Part shown: positions 42,695 to 51,246 of the stretch, piece after piece | Layout: each line of letters starts with the position of its first letter | Numbering within the stretch: the first letter of the stretch is position 1 | Assembly (NCBI GenBank): GCA_963726575.1 | Contig: CAVSCR010000005.1 | Coordinates: forward strand, 868,001 to 932,000 | Origin: CAVSCR01 sp963726575 | GTDB taxonomy: Bacteria; Actinomycetota; Actinomycetes; JAHEKZ01 | Direction: 5' to 3' | DNA: 64,000 bases | Program-made: the position numbers and the translations under genes | Notes under the pieces: model-generated | Databases searched by the model: none | Seen by the model: only the letters and a program-made list of their open reading frames with translations | What the model was told of the DNA's origin: nothing

Positions 42695-43457
42695 CCGCAC
42701 CGTAGCGCCGTTCTCGTGCCGCGTACTGCTCGACCGCCTGCCACAGATGACGCCGGTCGACGTCGGGCCACAGGGTCTGGAGGAACACAAGTTCTGCGTA
42801 CGCCGACTGCCAGAGCAAGAAGTTCGAGATCCGCTGCTCCCCGGACGAACGGACGAAGAGGTCGACGTCGGGCTGATCGGGCTCATCCAGGTACCGGGCG
42901 AACGTCTTCTCATCGATCCGATCCGGGTCGATGCGACCCTCGCGCGCCAGTCGGGCGATCGCTGCGGCGGCATCTGCGATCTCGGCGCGCCCCCCGTAGT
43001 TGACACACATCGTCAGCGTGAGCCGATCGTTGTTCTTGGTCATCTCCTGGGCGATCTCGAGCTCCTTGATGACACTGCGCCACAGCTTGGGGCGTCGTCC
43101 CGCCCACCGTACGCGCACGCCCAGCGCGTGCATCTCGTCGCGCCGGCGCCGGATGACGTCACGGTTGAAACCCATGAGGAAGCGCACCTCGTCAGGTGAA
43201 CGCTTCCAGTTCTCGGTCGAGAACGCGTAAGCAGACAGGTATCGCACTCCCACCTCGATCGCACCCTCGACGACGTCGAACAGGGCTGCCTCCCCCGCCT
43301 CGTGCCCAGCGGTTCGCGGCAAGCCGCGTTGCTTGGCCCAGCGCCCGTTGCCGTCCATCACCAGTGCCACGTGCCTGGGCAGCAGGTCGGCGTCGATCTT
43401 CGGCGCTCGTTCGCCGGACGGGTGCGGACTCGGGTCGGCGTAGTCGCGGCGGCTCAC
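42645..43457 (-). CDS. uppS: Polyprenyl diphosphate synthase (cis-prenyltransferase)
   Basis: 270 residues. Signatures: HVALVMDGNGRWAKQRGLPR (catalytic Asp), LSAYAFSTENWKRS, CVNYGGRAEI, LFVRSSGEQRISNFLLWQ and ELVFLQTLWPD. It makes the C50/C55 lipid carrier for cell-wall synthesis. GTG at 43457 overlaps the recO stop (GTGA). The 3' end overlaps zur by 50 bases, unusually long for a convergent pair. Confidence 0.94.
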   Translation of the reverse strand: MSRRDYADPSPHPSGERAPKIDADLLPRHVALVMDGNGRWAKQRGLPRTAGHEAGEAALFDVVEGAIEVGVRYLSAYAFSTENWKRSPDEVRFLMGFNRDVIRRRRDEMHALGVRVRWAGRRPKLWRSVIKELEIAQEMTKNNDRLTLTMCVNYGGRAEIADAAAAIARLAREGRIDPDRIDEKTFARYLDEPDQPDVDLFVRSSGEQRISNFLLWQSAYAELVFLQTLWPDVDRRHLWQAVEQYAARERRYGAATPHTPDTDRRSPPYE

Positions 43458-44185
43458 GTACGCTCGACCATCGGCCACGAACGCAGTCCGCGTTCCAGGT
43501 GCCACTGCAGGTAGGCGGCCACGATCCCGCCGGCCTCGCGTCGGGTGCGAGGCTCGCTGGCGTCGGCCACCGGCCAGTCACCAGTGAGCAAGGCACTGAG
43601 CAGCGCCAGCGCCTCGACCGAGGTCGTGACCGCGCCCGGCTGCCGGCAGTCCTGGCACACCGAGCCGCCGGCGGACACGGACAGCCAGCGGTGCGGTCCG
43701 GGCGAGCCGCAGCGCACGCACGCGTCGAAGCTCGGTGCATACCCGGACACCGACAGGGCACGAAGGAGGAATGAGTCGAGGACCAGTGACGGCTCATGCC
43801 CTCCCGCGGCCAACGCACGCAGGCCGCCGACCAGCAACAGGTACATCTGAACAGCAGGTTCGCGCTCGACGTCGGTCAGCCGCTCAGTCGTCTCGAGCAT
43901 CGCTGTGCCCGCCGTGTACCGCGCATAGTCGGCCGCGATCGGTGCCCCGAGCGCAGCGAGAGTCTCCACCTGAGTCACGACGTCCAGCGAACGACCGACG
44001 TAGCACTGCAGGTCGACGTGGCTGAACGGCTCGAGTCGGGCGCCGAACTTCGACTTGGTGCGACGAACCCCCTTCGCCACCGCCCGCACTCGACCGTGCT
44101 CGCGCGTGAGCAACGTGACGATTCGGTCGGCCTCACCCAGCTTCTGGGTGCGCAGCACGACGCCATCGTCTCGGTACACGGTCAC
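43454..44185 (-). CDS. recO: DNA repair protein RecO
   Basis: 243 residues. N-terminal OB fold (VTVYRDDGVVLRTQKLGEAD, IVTLLTREHGRVRAVAKG), and a zinc site CVRCG...CQDC (about residues 145-170). It loads RecA on SSB-coated DNA and anneals strands. GTG 44185 is chosen as the start of the conserved sequence; 16 extra residues upstream in the same frame look unconserved. The divergent acetyltransferase gene begins 46 bases away. Confidence 0.93.
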   Translation of the reverse strand: MTVYRDDGVVLRTQKLGEADRIVTLLTREHGRVRAVAKGVRRTKSKFGARLEPFSHVDLQCYVGRSLDVVTQVETLAALGAPIAADYARYTAGTAMLETTERLTDVEREPAVQMYLLLVGGLRALAAGGHEPSLVLDSFLLRALSVSGYAPSFDACVRCGSPGPHRWLSVSAGGSVCQDCRQPGAVTTSVEALALLSALLTGDWPVADASEPRTRREAGGIVAAYLQWHLERGLRSWPMVERT

Positions 44186-44231
44186 TGGGGCATTGTCCCC
44201 TGGCCAGCCTCGCGTGGGCGAGGATGGCGAC

Positions 44232-45053
44232 ATGACACGCCCCTTGCTCGTCCACGTCGACGCCTATCTCGATGCGGCACCCAGGTCGTCCTGCACCGTG
44301 GAGGAGATCGGGCCGTTCAGTCTCTTCGTGGGCACGACCGGTGGATGGCGCTACTACGCACGCCCTCGGCACGGATCAGATGCCTCATCGGTCACCGCCG
44401 CGGACATTCGGGCCGTAACCGAACGGCAGCGCGAGCTGGACCAGCCTGAGGCCCTCGAGTGGGTGGAGGAGCTGGCGCCGGAGGTCACGACCGCCTGTCG
44501 TGACGCAGGCCTCACAGTGGCGGCACACCCGCTGCTCGTTCATCGCGAGCCGCTGGCGGTTCCAGTGCCGGACGGCATCCGGATCCGCCGGCTGAGCGCC
44601 GACGACGCCGCCGTGGCAGGGTCGATGGCCGTAGCACATGTGGCCTTCGCAGCCATGGCGCCCGACGCCACCGGCGGTATTGCCGAGCGCGACGCCGCGA
44701 TCGACGACGCTCCGACCGAGGCGGTCGACCATGTGCGCAGTCGTATCTTGGCCGGCCGCACCGTGGTCGTCGTGGCCGAGGACGAACGCGGGGTGCTGGC
44801 GTCGGGCAGTCACAACCCGGTCGACGACGCGACGGAGATCGTCGGCGTCGCCACCTTGCCCGACGAACGCCGACGCGGTCTGGGGGCCGCAGTCACCGAC
44901 ACTCTTGTCGCGGACGCAGTCCGCCGCGGCGTTCAGCTGATCCTGTTGTCCGCCCAGGACGACGATGTGGCGCGTGTCTACGAGCGGGCTGGATTCGTCC
45001 GCGTCGCGACAGCGATGGCCGCGCGACGCCCCTCAGACAGCTCGGGACGCTGA
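44232..45053 (+). CDS. GNAT family N-acetyltransferase
   Basis: 273 residues. A non-GNAT N-terminal half (1-120) precedes a GNAT domain (about 122-270): IRIRRLSADDAAVAGSMA, VVVVAEDERGVLASGSH, and IVGVATLPDERRRGLGAAVT with the acetyl-CoA loop, then ARVYERAGFVRVATA. Substrate unknown. ATG 44232. The stop overlaps leuA by 21 bases on the opposite strand. Confidence 0.8.
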   Translation: MTRPLLVHVDAYLDAAPRSSCTVEEIGPFSLFVGTTGGWRYYARPRHGSDASSVTAADIRAVTERQRELDQPEALEWVEELAPEVTTACRDAGLTVAAHPLLVHREPLAVPVPDGIRIRRLSADDAAVAGSMAVAHVAFAAMAPDATGGIAERDAAIDDAPTEAVDHVRSRILAGRTVVVVAEDERGVLASGSHNPVDDATEIVGVATLPDERRRGLGAAVTDTLVADAVRRGVQLILLSAQDDDVARVYERAGFVRVATAMAARRPSDSSGR

Positions 45054-46742
45054 CCGGTTCACAGCGCTCACGACGGCCTTCAAGGACGCGGTGACGATGT
45101 TCGCGTCGACTCCGACGCCCCAGAAGACCTTCCCCTCGATCGCGCACTCGAGGTAGGCGGCCGCCATGGCGTCGTCACCGGCACTCATGGCGTGCTCGGC
45201 GTAGTCGAGCACGCGAACGTCGAAGCCGACCGAGGACAGGGCATCGACGAAGGCCGCGATCGGACCGTTGCCGTACCCGTCGAGCTCCTGTCGCTGCCCG
45301 TTGACGTAGAGGCCGACGCGAAGAGCGTCCTTCTCACCGGCCGCCGATGAGGTGTGGACGGCGTTGAGCTGCAACGGATTGGTCGAACCCAAGTACTCCG
45401 CCTGGAAGATCTGCCACATCTGCTCCGGAGTGACCTCGCCACCCTCGGTGTCCGTGTGCGCCTGCACCACCTGGCTGAACTCGATCTGGAGCCGACGCGG
45501 CAGGTCGAGCTGATGCTCGCTGCGCATGACGTACGCGACGCCGCCCTTGCCCGACTGGCTGTTGACCCGGATCACAGCCTCGTAGCTGCGCCCGACGTCC
45601 TTGGGGTCGATCGGCAGATAGGGAACGGCCCACTCGATGTCGTCGACGGTCGTGCCCGCCAGCTCCGCGTCGCGCCCCAACGCCTCGAAGCCCTTCTTGA
45701 TGGCGTCCTGATGTGAGCCGCTGAACGCGGTGAACACCAGGTCGCCGCCGTAGGGATGGCGCGGGTGAACCGGCAGCTGGTTGGCGTACTCGGTGGTACG
45801 GCGGATCTCGTCGATGTCGCTGAAGTCGAGCTCCGGGTCGATCCCCTGGCTGAACAGGTTCATGCCCAGCGTGACGATGCAGACGTTGCCCGTGCGCTCT
45901 CCGTTGCCGAACAGCGTGCCTTCGATGCGATCGGCCCCGGCGAGGTAACCCTGCTCGGCCGCCGCCACGGCCGTGCCCCGGTCGTTGTGCGGATGCAGCG
46001 ACAGCACGATCGAGCTGCGGCGTGACAGGTTTCGGTGCATCCACTCGATCTGGTCGGCGTAGACGTTGGGCGTCGCCATCTCGACCGTGGCCGGCAAGTT
46101 GATGATGACCTTGCGATCCGGGGTGGGGTCGAAGACGTCGTTGACCGCGTCGCAGACCTCCGCCGCATAGTCGAGCTCGGTGCCCGTGAAGGACTCCGGT
46201 GAGTACTCGTACAGAACCTCGGTGTCGGGCGTCCCCTCGGCGTACTTCAGGCACAACCGCGCGCCCTGGACGGCGATGTCCTTGATGCCATCGCGGTCGA
46301 GACCGAACACCACACGCCGTTGCAGCGTCGACGTCGAGTTGTACAGATGCATGATCGCGCGGTCGGCGCCGCGGATGGACTCGAAGCTGCGTTCGATGAG
46401 GTGCTCCCGGGCCTGCGTCAGCACCTGGATCGTGACGTCGTCAGGGATCAGGTCACCCTCGATCAGCTCGCGCACGAAGTCGAAGTCGGTCTGGCTCGCC
46501 GAGGGAAAGCCGACCTCGATCTCCTTGAACCCCATGCCGACCAGGAGGTCGAACATGGCGCGCTTGCGCTGGGGACTCATGGGGTCGATCAGGGCCTGGT
46601 TGCCGTCGCGCAGGTCCACCGAGCACCAGATCGGCGGTCGGGTCATGACGGCGTCGGGCCAGGTGCGGTCGGTCAAGCCGACCGGAGGGAAGGGTCGGTA
46701 CTTGCCGACCGGCATTCCGCTGGGTTGCTGGGGGTGGGGCAT
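45033..46742 (-). CDS. leuA: 2-isopropylmalate synthase
   Basis: 569 residues, the long LeuA type. Catalytic TIM barrel: CSVDLRDGNQALIDPMSPQR, LSLHPHNDRGTAVAAAEQG, GTLFGNGERTGNVC; then a C-terminal regulatory domain for leucine feedback inhibition (LNAVHTSSAAGEKDALRVG). It condenses acetyl-CoA with 2-oxoisovalerate, the first committed step of leucine synthesis. ATG 46742 with CAGGAG upstream. A leucine-rich leader peptide and hairpin lie in the upstream region, pointing to attenuation. Confidence 0.96.
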   Translation of the reverse strand: MPHPQQPSGMPVGKYRPFPPVGLTDRTWPDAVMTRPPIWCSVDLRDGNQALIDPMSPQRKRAMFDLLVGMGFKEIEVGFPSASQTDFDFVRELIEGDLIPDDVTIQVLTQAREHLIERSFESIRGADRAIMHLYNSTSTLQRRVVFGLDRDGIKDIAVQGARLCLKYAEGTPDTEVLYEYSPESFTGTELDYAAEVCDAVNDVFDPTPDRKVIINLPATVEMATPNVYADQIEWMHRNLSRRSSIVLSLHPHNDRGTAVAAAEQGYLAGADRIEGTLFGNGERTGNVCIVTLGMNLFSQGIDPELDFSDIDEIRRTTEYANQLPVHPRHPYGGDLVFTAFSGSHQDAIKKGFEALGRDAELAGTTVDDIEWAVPYLPIDPKDVGRSYEAVIRVNSQSGKGGVAYVMRSEHQLDLPRRLQIEFSQVVQAHTDTEGGEVTPEQMWQIFQAEYLGSTNPLQLNAVHTSSAAGEKDALRVGLYVNGQRQELDGYGNGPIAAFVDALSSVGFDVRVLDYAEHAMSAGDDAMAAAYLECAIEGKVFWGVGVDANIVTASLKAVVSAVNRSASRAV

Positions 46743-46798
46743 CGGGACTCCTGAGGCTCGCAAGGGCTGGGCTCTGGGTCGACCGGCACCAGCAAGCC

Positions 46799-46835
46799 CC
46801 GCGGCGAGGTTCCGGCCTGTCAGGCCTCGCCGCGG
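46799..46835 (-). promoter_or_regulatory. Attenuator hairpin in leuA leader
   Basis: CCGCGGCGAGG (46799-46809) and CCTCGCCGCGG (46825-46835) form a perfect 11-bp stem. An alternative stem GGCCTG/CAGGCC lies inside and shares bases with the right arm. On the minus strand the hairpin begins within the last codons of the leader peptide, so a ribosome stalled at the Leu codons would alter folding. No clear T-run follows, so the effect may be on termination or on translation of leuA. Confidence 0.6.
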
Positions 46836-46864
46836 CTGCGAAGGAGCAGACACGCGAAAGACAT
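46820..46864 (-). CDS. leuA leader peptide (Leu-Leu-Leu)
   Basis: 14 codons from ATG 46864: MSFACLLLRSRGEA, ending 77 bases before the leuA start. Three adjacent Leu codons (CTG CTC CTT) come before the hairpin, the classical arrangement for ribosome-mediated attenuation; actinobacterial leuA genes are known to be controlled this way. A -10-like TACAGT on the minus strand (46872-46877) lies seven bases before the ATG, so the leader may be leaderless. The -35 is not clear. Confidence 0.7.
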   Translation of the reverse strand: MSFACLLLRSRGEA

Positions 46865-46981
46865 CGCCGCCACTGTACCCGATCGGGTTCTCCGCGCCGG
46901 TTGGGCGCGGCGCCACGGACGCAGCTGGAGCGGCGTCTACCGTCACGATGAAGGTGTCAGGGGACGAGCGAGGGCAGGTCG

Positions 46982-48202
46982 ATGAGCGAGTCCACGGGGG
47001 CCGGCAGCCCGGCCACCTCCGCGCCGCCACTGGCGGCGACCGACGAGGTCCTTCCCAGTGGCGGCCCAGCAGCAAACGCGTTGCGCACCATGTGGCGAAC
47101 CCCGCCGGCTTGGACCCGCGGGTTCTTCCTCGCCGTCATCGGCGTGGCGGTGGTGCTCAGGCTCGGCACCTGGGCGTTCCACCAGCTAGCGACCCTCATC
47201 GGCATCTTGTTCTTGGCGTGGATGTTCTCGATCGCGATCGACCCGGCTGTGGTGGCCCTCCACAAGCGCGGTATGCGACGCGGCTTCGCGACCGGCGTGG
47301 TCATGCTCGTCATGCTGCTGGCTACGGCCGTCTTCTTCGCGGTGTTCGGCAAGCTGCTCATCGACCAGATGGTGGAACTCTTCAAGGCGCTGCCGGGCGC
47401 GGTGGGCTCTACGTTGGAGTGGGTCAACCGGACCTTCAAGACGAACATCGACATCACGGCGATCGAAAGCTCGTTCCAGCTCGACACCAGCAAGTTGGTG
47501 AAGATCGCCAGCGAGCTCGGGGTGGGCATCCTCTCCATCGTCACGTCGATCGTGGGGCTCGTCTTCCAAGGCTTCATGCTGCTGCTGTTCGCCTTCTACA
47601 TGTCGGCGGAGGCGCCGCAGATGCAGGCGCGGATCGCGTCGTGGTTCCCCGAACGTTCGCAACGGGTGGCCTTGAACGTGTGGGAGATCGCCCGGGTCAA
47701 GACCGGTGGTTACGTGTTCTCGCGCATGATCCTGGCCATCATCTCGGCCTTCTTCACCAGCGGCTTCCTGCTGGTGATCGGCGTCAACTACTGGCTGCCT
47801 CTGGGGATCTGGACCGGCCTGGTGAGCCAGTTCATCCCTACCATCGGCACCTACCTGGGCGGTGCGCTGCCCGTGGTGATCGCACTGACGGAGAGCCCGT
47901 TCAAGGCACTTCTCGTCGTCGTGTTCATCCTCGTCTACCAGCAGATCGAGAACTACCTGCTCTCGCCACGCATCACGTCACGCACGGTGGACATTCATCC
48001 GGCCATCGCGTTCGGGTCCGTCGTGGCCGGTGGCGCGTTGTTCGGCGCGTGGGGGGCGCTCGTCGCGATCCCGGTGGTGGCGGCCATCGAGGCGGTCATC
48101 GAGACGTACGGGCGTCGCTACGAGCTCATTCCGGAGCTGCGTCCGGCGCAACTGGGCGAGGAACCCGAAGTGGCTCTGGAGGGGCCGGCTCCCGCAACGT
48201 GA
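46982..48202 (+). CDS. AI-2E family transporter (permease)
   Basis: 406 residues. Cytosolic N-terminus, then eight predicted membrane segments: FFLAVIGVAVVLRLG, ILFLAWMFSIAIDPAV, VVMLVMLLATAVFFAVFG, and the family-typical ISAFFTSGFLLVIGVNYW, IPTIGTYLGGALPVVIAL and QQIENYLLSPRI. Formerly called perM/UPF0118; named after the AI-2 exporter but mostly of unknown substrate. It is divergent from leuA. The last 77 bases overlap the convergent MFS gene, so the acidic/Ala tail is poorly constrained. Confidence 0.88.
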   Translation: MSESTGAGSPATSAPPLAATDEVLPSGGPAANALRTMWRTPPAWTRGFFLAVIGVAVVLRLGTWAFHQLATLIGILFLAWMFSIAIDPAVVALHKRGMRRGFATGVVMLVMLLATAVFFAVFGKLLIDQMVELFKALPGAVGSTLEWVNRTFKTNIDITAIESSFQLDTSKLVKIASELGVGILSIVTSIVGLVFQGFMLLLFAFYMSAEAPQMQARIASWFPERSQRVALNVWEIARVKTGGYVFSRMILAIISAFFTSGFLLVIGVNYWLPLGIWTGLVSQFIPTIGTYLGGALPVVIALTESPFKALLVVVFILVYQQIENYLLSPRITSRTVDIHPAIAFGSVVAGGALFGAWGALVAIPVVAAIEAVIETYGRRYELIPELRPAQLGEEPEVALEGPAPAT

Positions 48203-49355
48203 CGAACGCGTACGCGGCACTCACCGCCACACCCGCAGCCATCACCAGCAACAGGACGCGATAGGCGACCACGCCGACGAGCACGGCACCGATCGCGATG
48301 GACACGGTGTAGGGAATGCTGGTCAGCAGGTCGAATCCGGATGCGGTTCGGCCCTGCAGCTCCGTGGGAGTGCGCCGCTGCAGGGCAGTGTTGATGCCCA
48401 CCATGATCGGGGGAAGTGCGGCACCGAACACGAACCAGCCGACCACCACGGGAGGCAGCCCGTAGCCAGCGACGAAGAGGAGTCCGACGGCAGCCGTTGC
48501 GAGCCCAAGCCACACGATGCGGAGCTCGCCGAGGCGCCGGACCATGACCGTCGTCGTCACGCCGGCCACGACGGCACCAACGCCTTGCACCGTCGACAGC
48601 ACACCCAGGAACTCCACCGGCCTTCCGAGTCCTTGGACGACGGCAAAGCAGACCGACTCGGCGAAGCCGAAGACCATCAAGCAGATCACCGACGCCACCA
48701 CGAGATGACGCAGGATCGGCTGGCGCGCGATGTGTCGTAGCCCGGCAGTCGTCTCGGGCCACCAGTGAAGCTCGCTGGGGTGGGGCCGCGGATCGGGTCC
48801 GCGCATGGCGAGCAGCGCTGTGGCAGAGATCACGAACGTGACGGCGTCCACCACCGCGACCGCCCCACCGCCGAGAAGTGCGAACAATGCAGCGCCCGTG
48901 AGCGGACCCACCAGTCGCATGGCCTCCCGGATCGTCGTCAGCACGCCGTTGGCCTGACCGAGCAGCTCGTCCGGCAGCATTCCCTGGACGAACGCGCTGC
49001 GCGCCGACTGGAACAGCAGCAAGGACGCGCCGTAGAGGAAGGCCACGAGGTAGATCTGCCACAGATCCCCGCGCCCGTGGACCGTCAGCAACGACAAGAC
49101 GACCACCGCGGTCACCAGGTCGGTTGCGATCATCACCTTGCGCCTCGGCAGTCGGTCGACGACCACGCCGGCCAGCGGGGCCAGCAAACCCGGCAATGCC
49201 ACCGCGAACAGGACGGACCCGGCGATGCCGTTGCTCTGCGTCAACGTCTTGGCCCACATCGCCAGGACCAGCAACATGCACGTGTCGCCGAAGATGGACA
49301 GCGTCTGGCCGACGAACAACAGCCGGAAGTCGCGGTAGCGCCACAGGTCACGCAT
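48126..49355 (-). CDS. MFS transporter
   Basis: 409 residues with about twelve membrane segments. Start DLWRYRDFRLLFVGQTLSIFG, the loop VVDRLPRRKVMIATDLVTA (the family G-x-x-x-D-R-x-x-R/K motif) and ARSAFVQGMLPDELLGQANG are typical of MFS exporters related to macrolide-efflux and enterobactin-exporter groups. ATG 49355 overlaps the ArsR-type regulator stop by eight bases, so the two form an operon and the regulator probably responds to the exported compound. Confidence 0.87.
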   Translation of the reverse strand: MRDLWRYRDFRLLFVGQTLSIFGDTCMLLVLAMWAKTLTQSNGIAGSVLFAVALPGLLAPLAGVVVDRLPRRKVMIATDLVTAVVVLSLLTVHGRGDLWQIYLVAFLYGASLLLFQSARSAFVQGMLPDELLGQANGVLTTIREAMRLVGPLTGAALFALLGGGAVAVVDAVTFVISATALLAMRGPDPRPHPSELHWWPETTAGLRHIARQPILRHLVVASVICLMVFGFAESVCFAVVQGLGRPVEFLGVLSTVQGVGAVVAGVTTTVMVRRLGELRIVWLGLATAAVGLLFVAGYGLPPVVVGWFVFGAALPPIMVGINTALQRRTPTELQGRTASGFDLLTSIPYTVSIAIGAVLVGVVAYRVLLLVMAAGVAVSAAYAFVTLREPAPPEPLRVPRPVAPDAAPE

Positions 49356-49929
49356 CGCGCGGCACCGGATCGTCGACGACCGGGTGGAAGAACGCCAGCC
49401 CGCTGACCAGGCGCGATCCGGGCGGACGCTTCGCCGGGTCCACCCGGTCGACGAACTGCAGCAGGATCTCGTTGATCTGCTGCCCGACCTGCGCCAGCTC
49501 GGCGGCGGTGAGGATCGCGCCACCTTGCGTGAGCACGGCGGCGTCCTGCCATTCCTGACTCTCGCGCAGACGGCCCCGGTCCCAGGCCCGTAGCCGGCCC
49601 AGCTCCCAGTCGACCATCACCTGGGTGAGGAGCTCACCGGCGGCGCGTTGCGCCGGCGGTACTGCCGTGCCGGTCTCCCAGTTGTGACCGCGCGGGATCA
49701 CCCGCCACGGCCGGCGCCGACCGGTACCCCTACCCGCCTCCTCGATGAACCCGTGGGACGCGAGTTGGCGCAGATGGAAGGAGCAGTTGGCCGGGGACTG
49801 ACCGAGCCGCTGCGCACACTCGGTGGCGGTCAGCGGGCCCTCGACCGCGAGCAGCTCCATCAGGTCCAGGCGCACGGGGTGCGCCATGGCCCGCAGGGCT
49901 CGGGGGTCGGTGAGGCGGCGGCTCTCCAC
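49348..49929 (-). CDS. ArsR-type winged-helix regulator
   Basis: 193 residues. Winged-helix DNA-binding domain (RALRAMAHPVRLDLMELLAV, CAQRLGQSPANCSFHLRQLA, GFIEEAGRGTGRRRPW) followed by a C-terminal helical region. No metal-binding Cys pair is seen, so the ligand is likely organic. I take GTG 49929 rather than ATG 49956: a TTGACA-17-TATGTT promoter would start transcription at this GTG, and an 18-bp palindrome covers its -10. Starting at 49956 would put the promoter inside codons. It is co-transcribed with the MFS gene. Confidence 0.82.
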   Translation of the reverse strand: MESRRLTDPRALRAMAHPVRLDLMELLAVEGPLTATECAQRLGQSPANCSFHLRQLASHGFIEEAGRGTGRRRPWRVIPRGHNWETGTAVPPAQRAAGELLTQVMVDWELGRLRAWDRGRLRESQEWQDAAVLTQGGAILTAAELAQVGQQINEILLQFVDRVDPAKRPPGSRLVSGLAFFHPVVDDPVPRDA

Positions 49930-49931
49930 TG

Positions 49932-49964
49932 TCGAAACATATGTTTCGAAAGACATGTTGTCAA
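49932..49964 (-). promoter_or_regulatory. Promoter plus 18-bp palindromic operator for ArsR-MFS operon
   Basis: On the minus strand TTGACA (49964-49959) and TATGTT (49941-49936) are 17 bases apart. TCGAAACATATGTTTCGA (49932-49949) is a perfect 18-bp palindrome that includes the whole -10. The GTG at 49929 starts six bases after the -10, so the transcript is predicted leaderless. The layout fits autorepression by the ArsR-type protein. Confidence 0.78.
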
Positions 49965-49992
49965 CGACAGGCGAGGACCCGTCCGAGCTGGG

Positions 49993-50907
49993 TCAGAAGC
50001 CGAGGCGCCGCAGCTGCTGCGGGTCGCGCTGCCAGTCCTTGGCGACCTTGACCCGAAGGTCGAGGAACACCGGATAGCCGGTCAGCCGTTCGATCTCGGC
50101 GCGAGCCGTGGCCCCCACGTGGCGCAGCCGGGCACCGCCGGTGCCGATCACGATCCCCTTCTGGCTGTCGCGCTCCACGAACAGGTGAGCGGACACGTCG
50201 AGCAACGGCCGGTTCTCGGGCCGACCTTCGCGCAACCGCATCTCGTCGACCACCACGGCGATGGAGTGCGGCAACTCGTCGCGCACTCCTTCCAACGCCG
50301 CTTCCCGGATGAGCTCGGCGACCATCACCTCGGCAGGCTCATCAGTGAACTCGTCCGTGGCGAAGTACGCCGGCCCCTCCGGGAGCAAGTCGATGAGCAG
50401 GTCCGCCAGCAGTTCCACGTTGCTGCCCTCGACCGCCGACACCGGCACCACCTCGGCCCACTCGACGCCGGCTTCGGTGCCCAGGGCACCCGCCGCCGCC
50501 AACGCCTCCACCAGCCGGTCACGGTCGACGCGATCGGTCTTGGTGACCAGAACCACCTTGCGAGCCGACGTCACTGCGGCGAGCTCGCCGGCGATGTAAC
50601 GGTCGCCAGGACCGATCAGCTCGTCGGCCGGCAGTGCCAGCGCGATCACATCGACCTCGGAGAGCATGCCTCGCGCTTCGTCGTTCAACCGCTCGCCGAG
50701 CAGCGTCCTCGGACGGTGCAGCCCAGGAGTGTCCACCAGGACGAGCTGCGCATCGTTGCGGTTCACGATGCCGCGCACCGTGTGCCTGGTCGTCTGGGGC
50801 TGTCGCGACGTGATGGCGACCTTCTGTCCCACGAGCGCGTTGACGAGTGTCGACTTGCCCGCATTGGGTCGTCCAACGACGCAGACGAACCCCGAACGGA
50901 AGGTCAT
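49993..50907 (-). CDS. era: GTPase Era
   Basis: 304 residues. G1 GRPNAGKST, G2 TTRH, G3 DTPG, G4 TKTD, then a C-terminal KH domain (FVERDSQKGIVIGTGGARLR). It binds 16S rRNA during 30S assembly. The ATG at 50907 overlaps the upstream stop as ATGA. Confidence 0.96.
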   Translation of the reverse strand: MTFRSGFVCVVGRPNAGKSTLVNALVGQKVAITSRQPQTTRHTVRGIVNRNDAQLVLVDTPGLHRPRTLLGERLNDEARGMLSEVDVIALALPADELIGPGDRYIAGELAAVTSARKVVLVTKTDRVDRDRLVEALAAAGALGTEAGVEWAEVVPVSAVEGSNVELLADLLIDLLPEGPAYFATDEFTDEPAEVMVAELIREAALEGVRDELPHSIAVVVDEMRLREGRPENRPLLDVSAHLFVERDSQKGIVIGTGGARLRHVGATARAEIERLTGYPVFLDLRVKVAKDWQRDPQQLRRLGF

Positions 50908-51239
50908 GCCCGGGTCGCAGGTCCGTCGAGACCGGCTACGAGAACCGTGGTGTCCGTCGAGCCGAGCTCGCGAACCGCCGCGACCCCAGGCGCGTCGGCC
51001 CCACTCTCGTCAACCGTCACCACCAGCGCGGCCTCCAGGTTCGTTGCACCACTTCCGATGGCGACGGTCACCGCGGCCTGCAGGGCACTCAGCTGCAGGG
51101 ACGCCAGGTGCACCGGCCCCGACACGTAGGTACGTCCGGTGTCGTCCCTCACGGCGGCGGCGGCATCACCAGCGAGGCGGCGCAGGGTGGCGCGAGCCAA
51201 GGTCAGCAGCTTCTCGTCCTCGGGGTCGAGTGCGCTCAT
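50904..51239 (-). CDS. Cytidine-deaminase-like protein lacking the zinc site
   Basis: 111 residues. The position between the CNNM gene and era is where actinobacteria have a short protein annotated as cytidine deaminase. The secondary-structure pattern fits (YVSGPVHLASLQLSALQAAV), but the HAE/CAE and PCxxC zinc motifs are absent and the protein has no Cys at all. It should not be an active deaminase. ATG 51239; sequence upstream in the same frame is not homologous. The stop overlaps era by four bases. Confidence 0.75.
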   Translation of the reverse strand: MSALDPEDEKLLTLARATLRRLAGDAAAAVRDDTGRTYVSGPVHLASLQLSALQAAVTVAIGSGATNLEAALVVTVDESGADAPGVAAVRELGSTDTTVLVAGLDGPATRA

Positions 51240-51246
51240 GCTCGCA

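Noticed and set aside
46799..46864. T-box riboswitch before leuA
   Set aside because: No T-box sequence or specifier loop was seen; the Leu-rich leader peptide explains the region.
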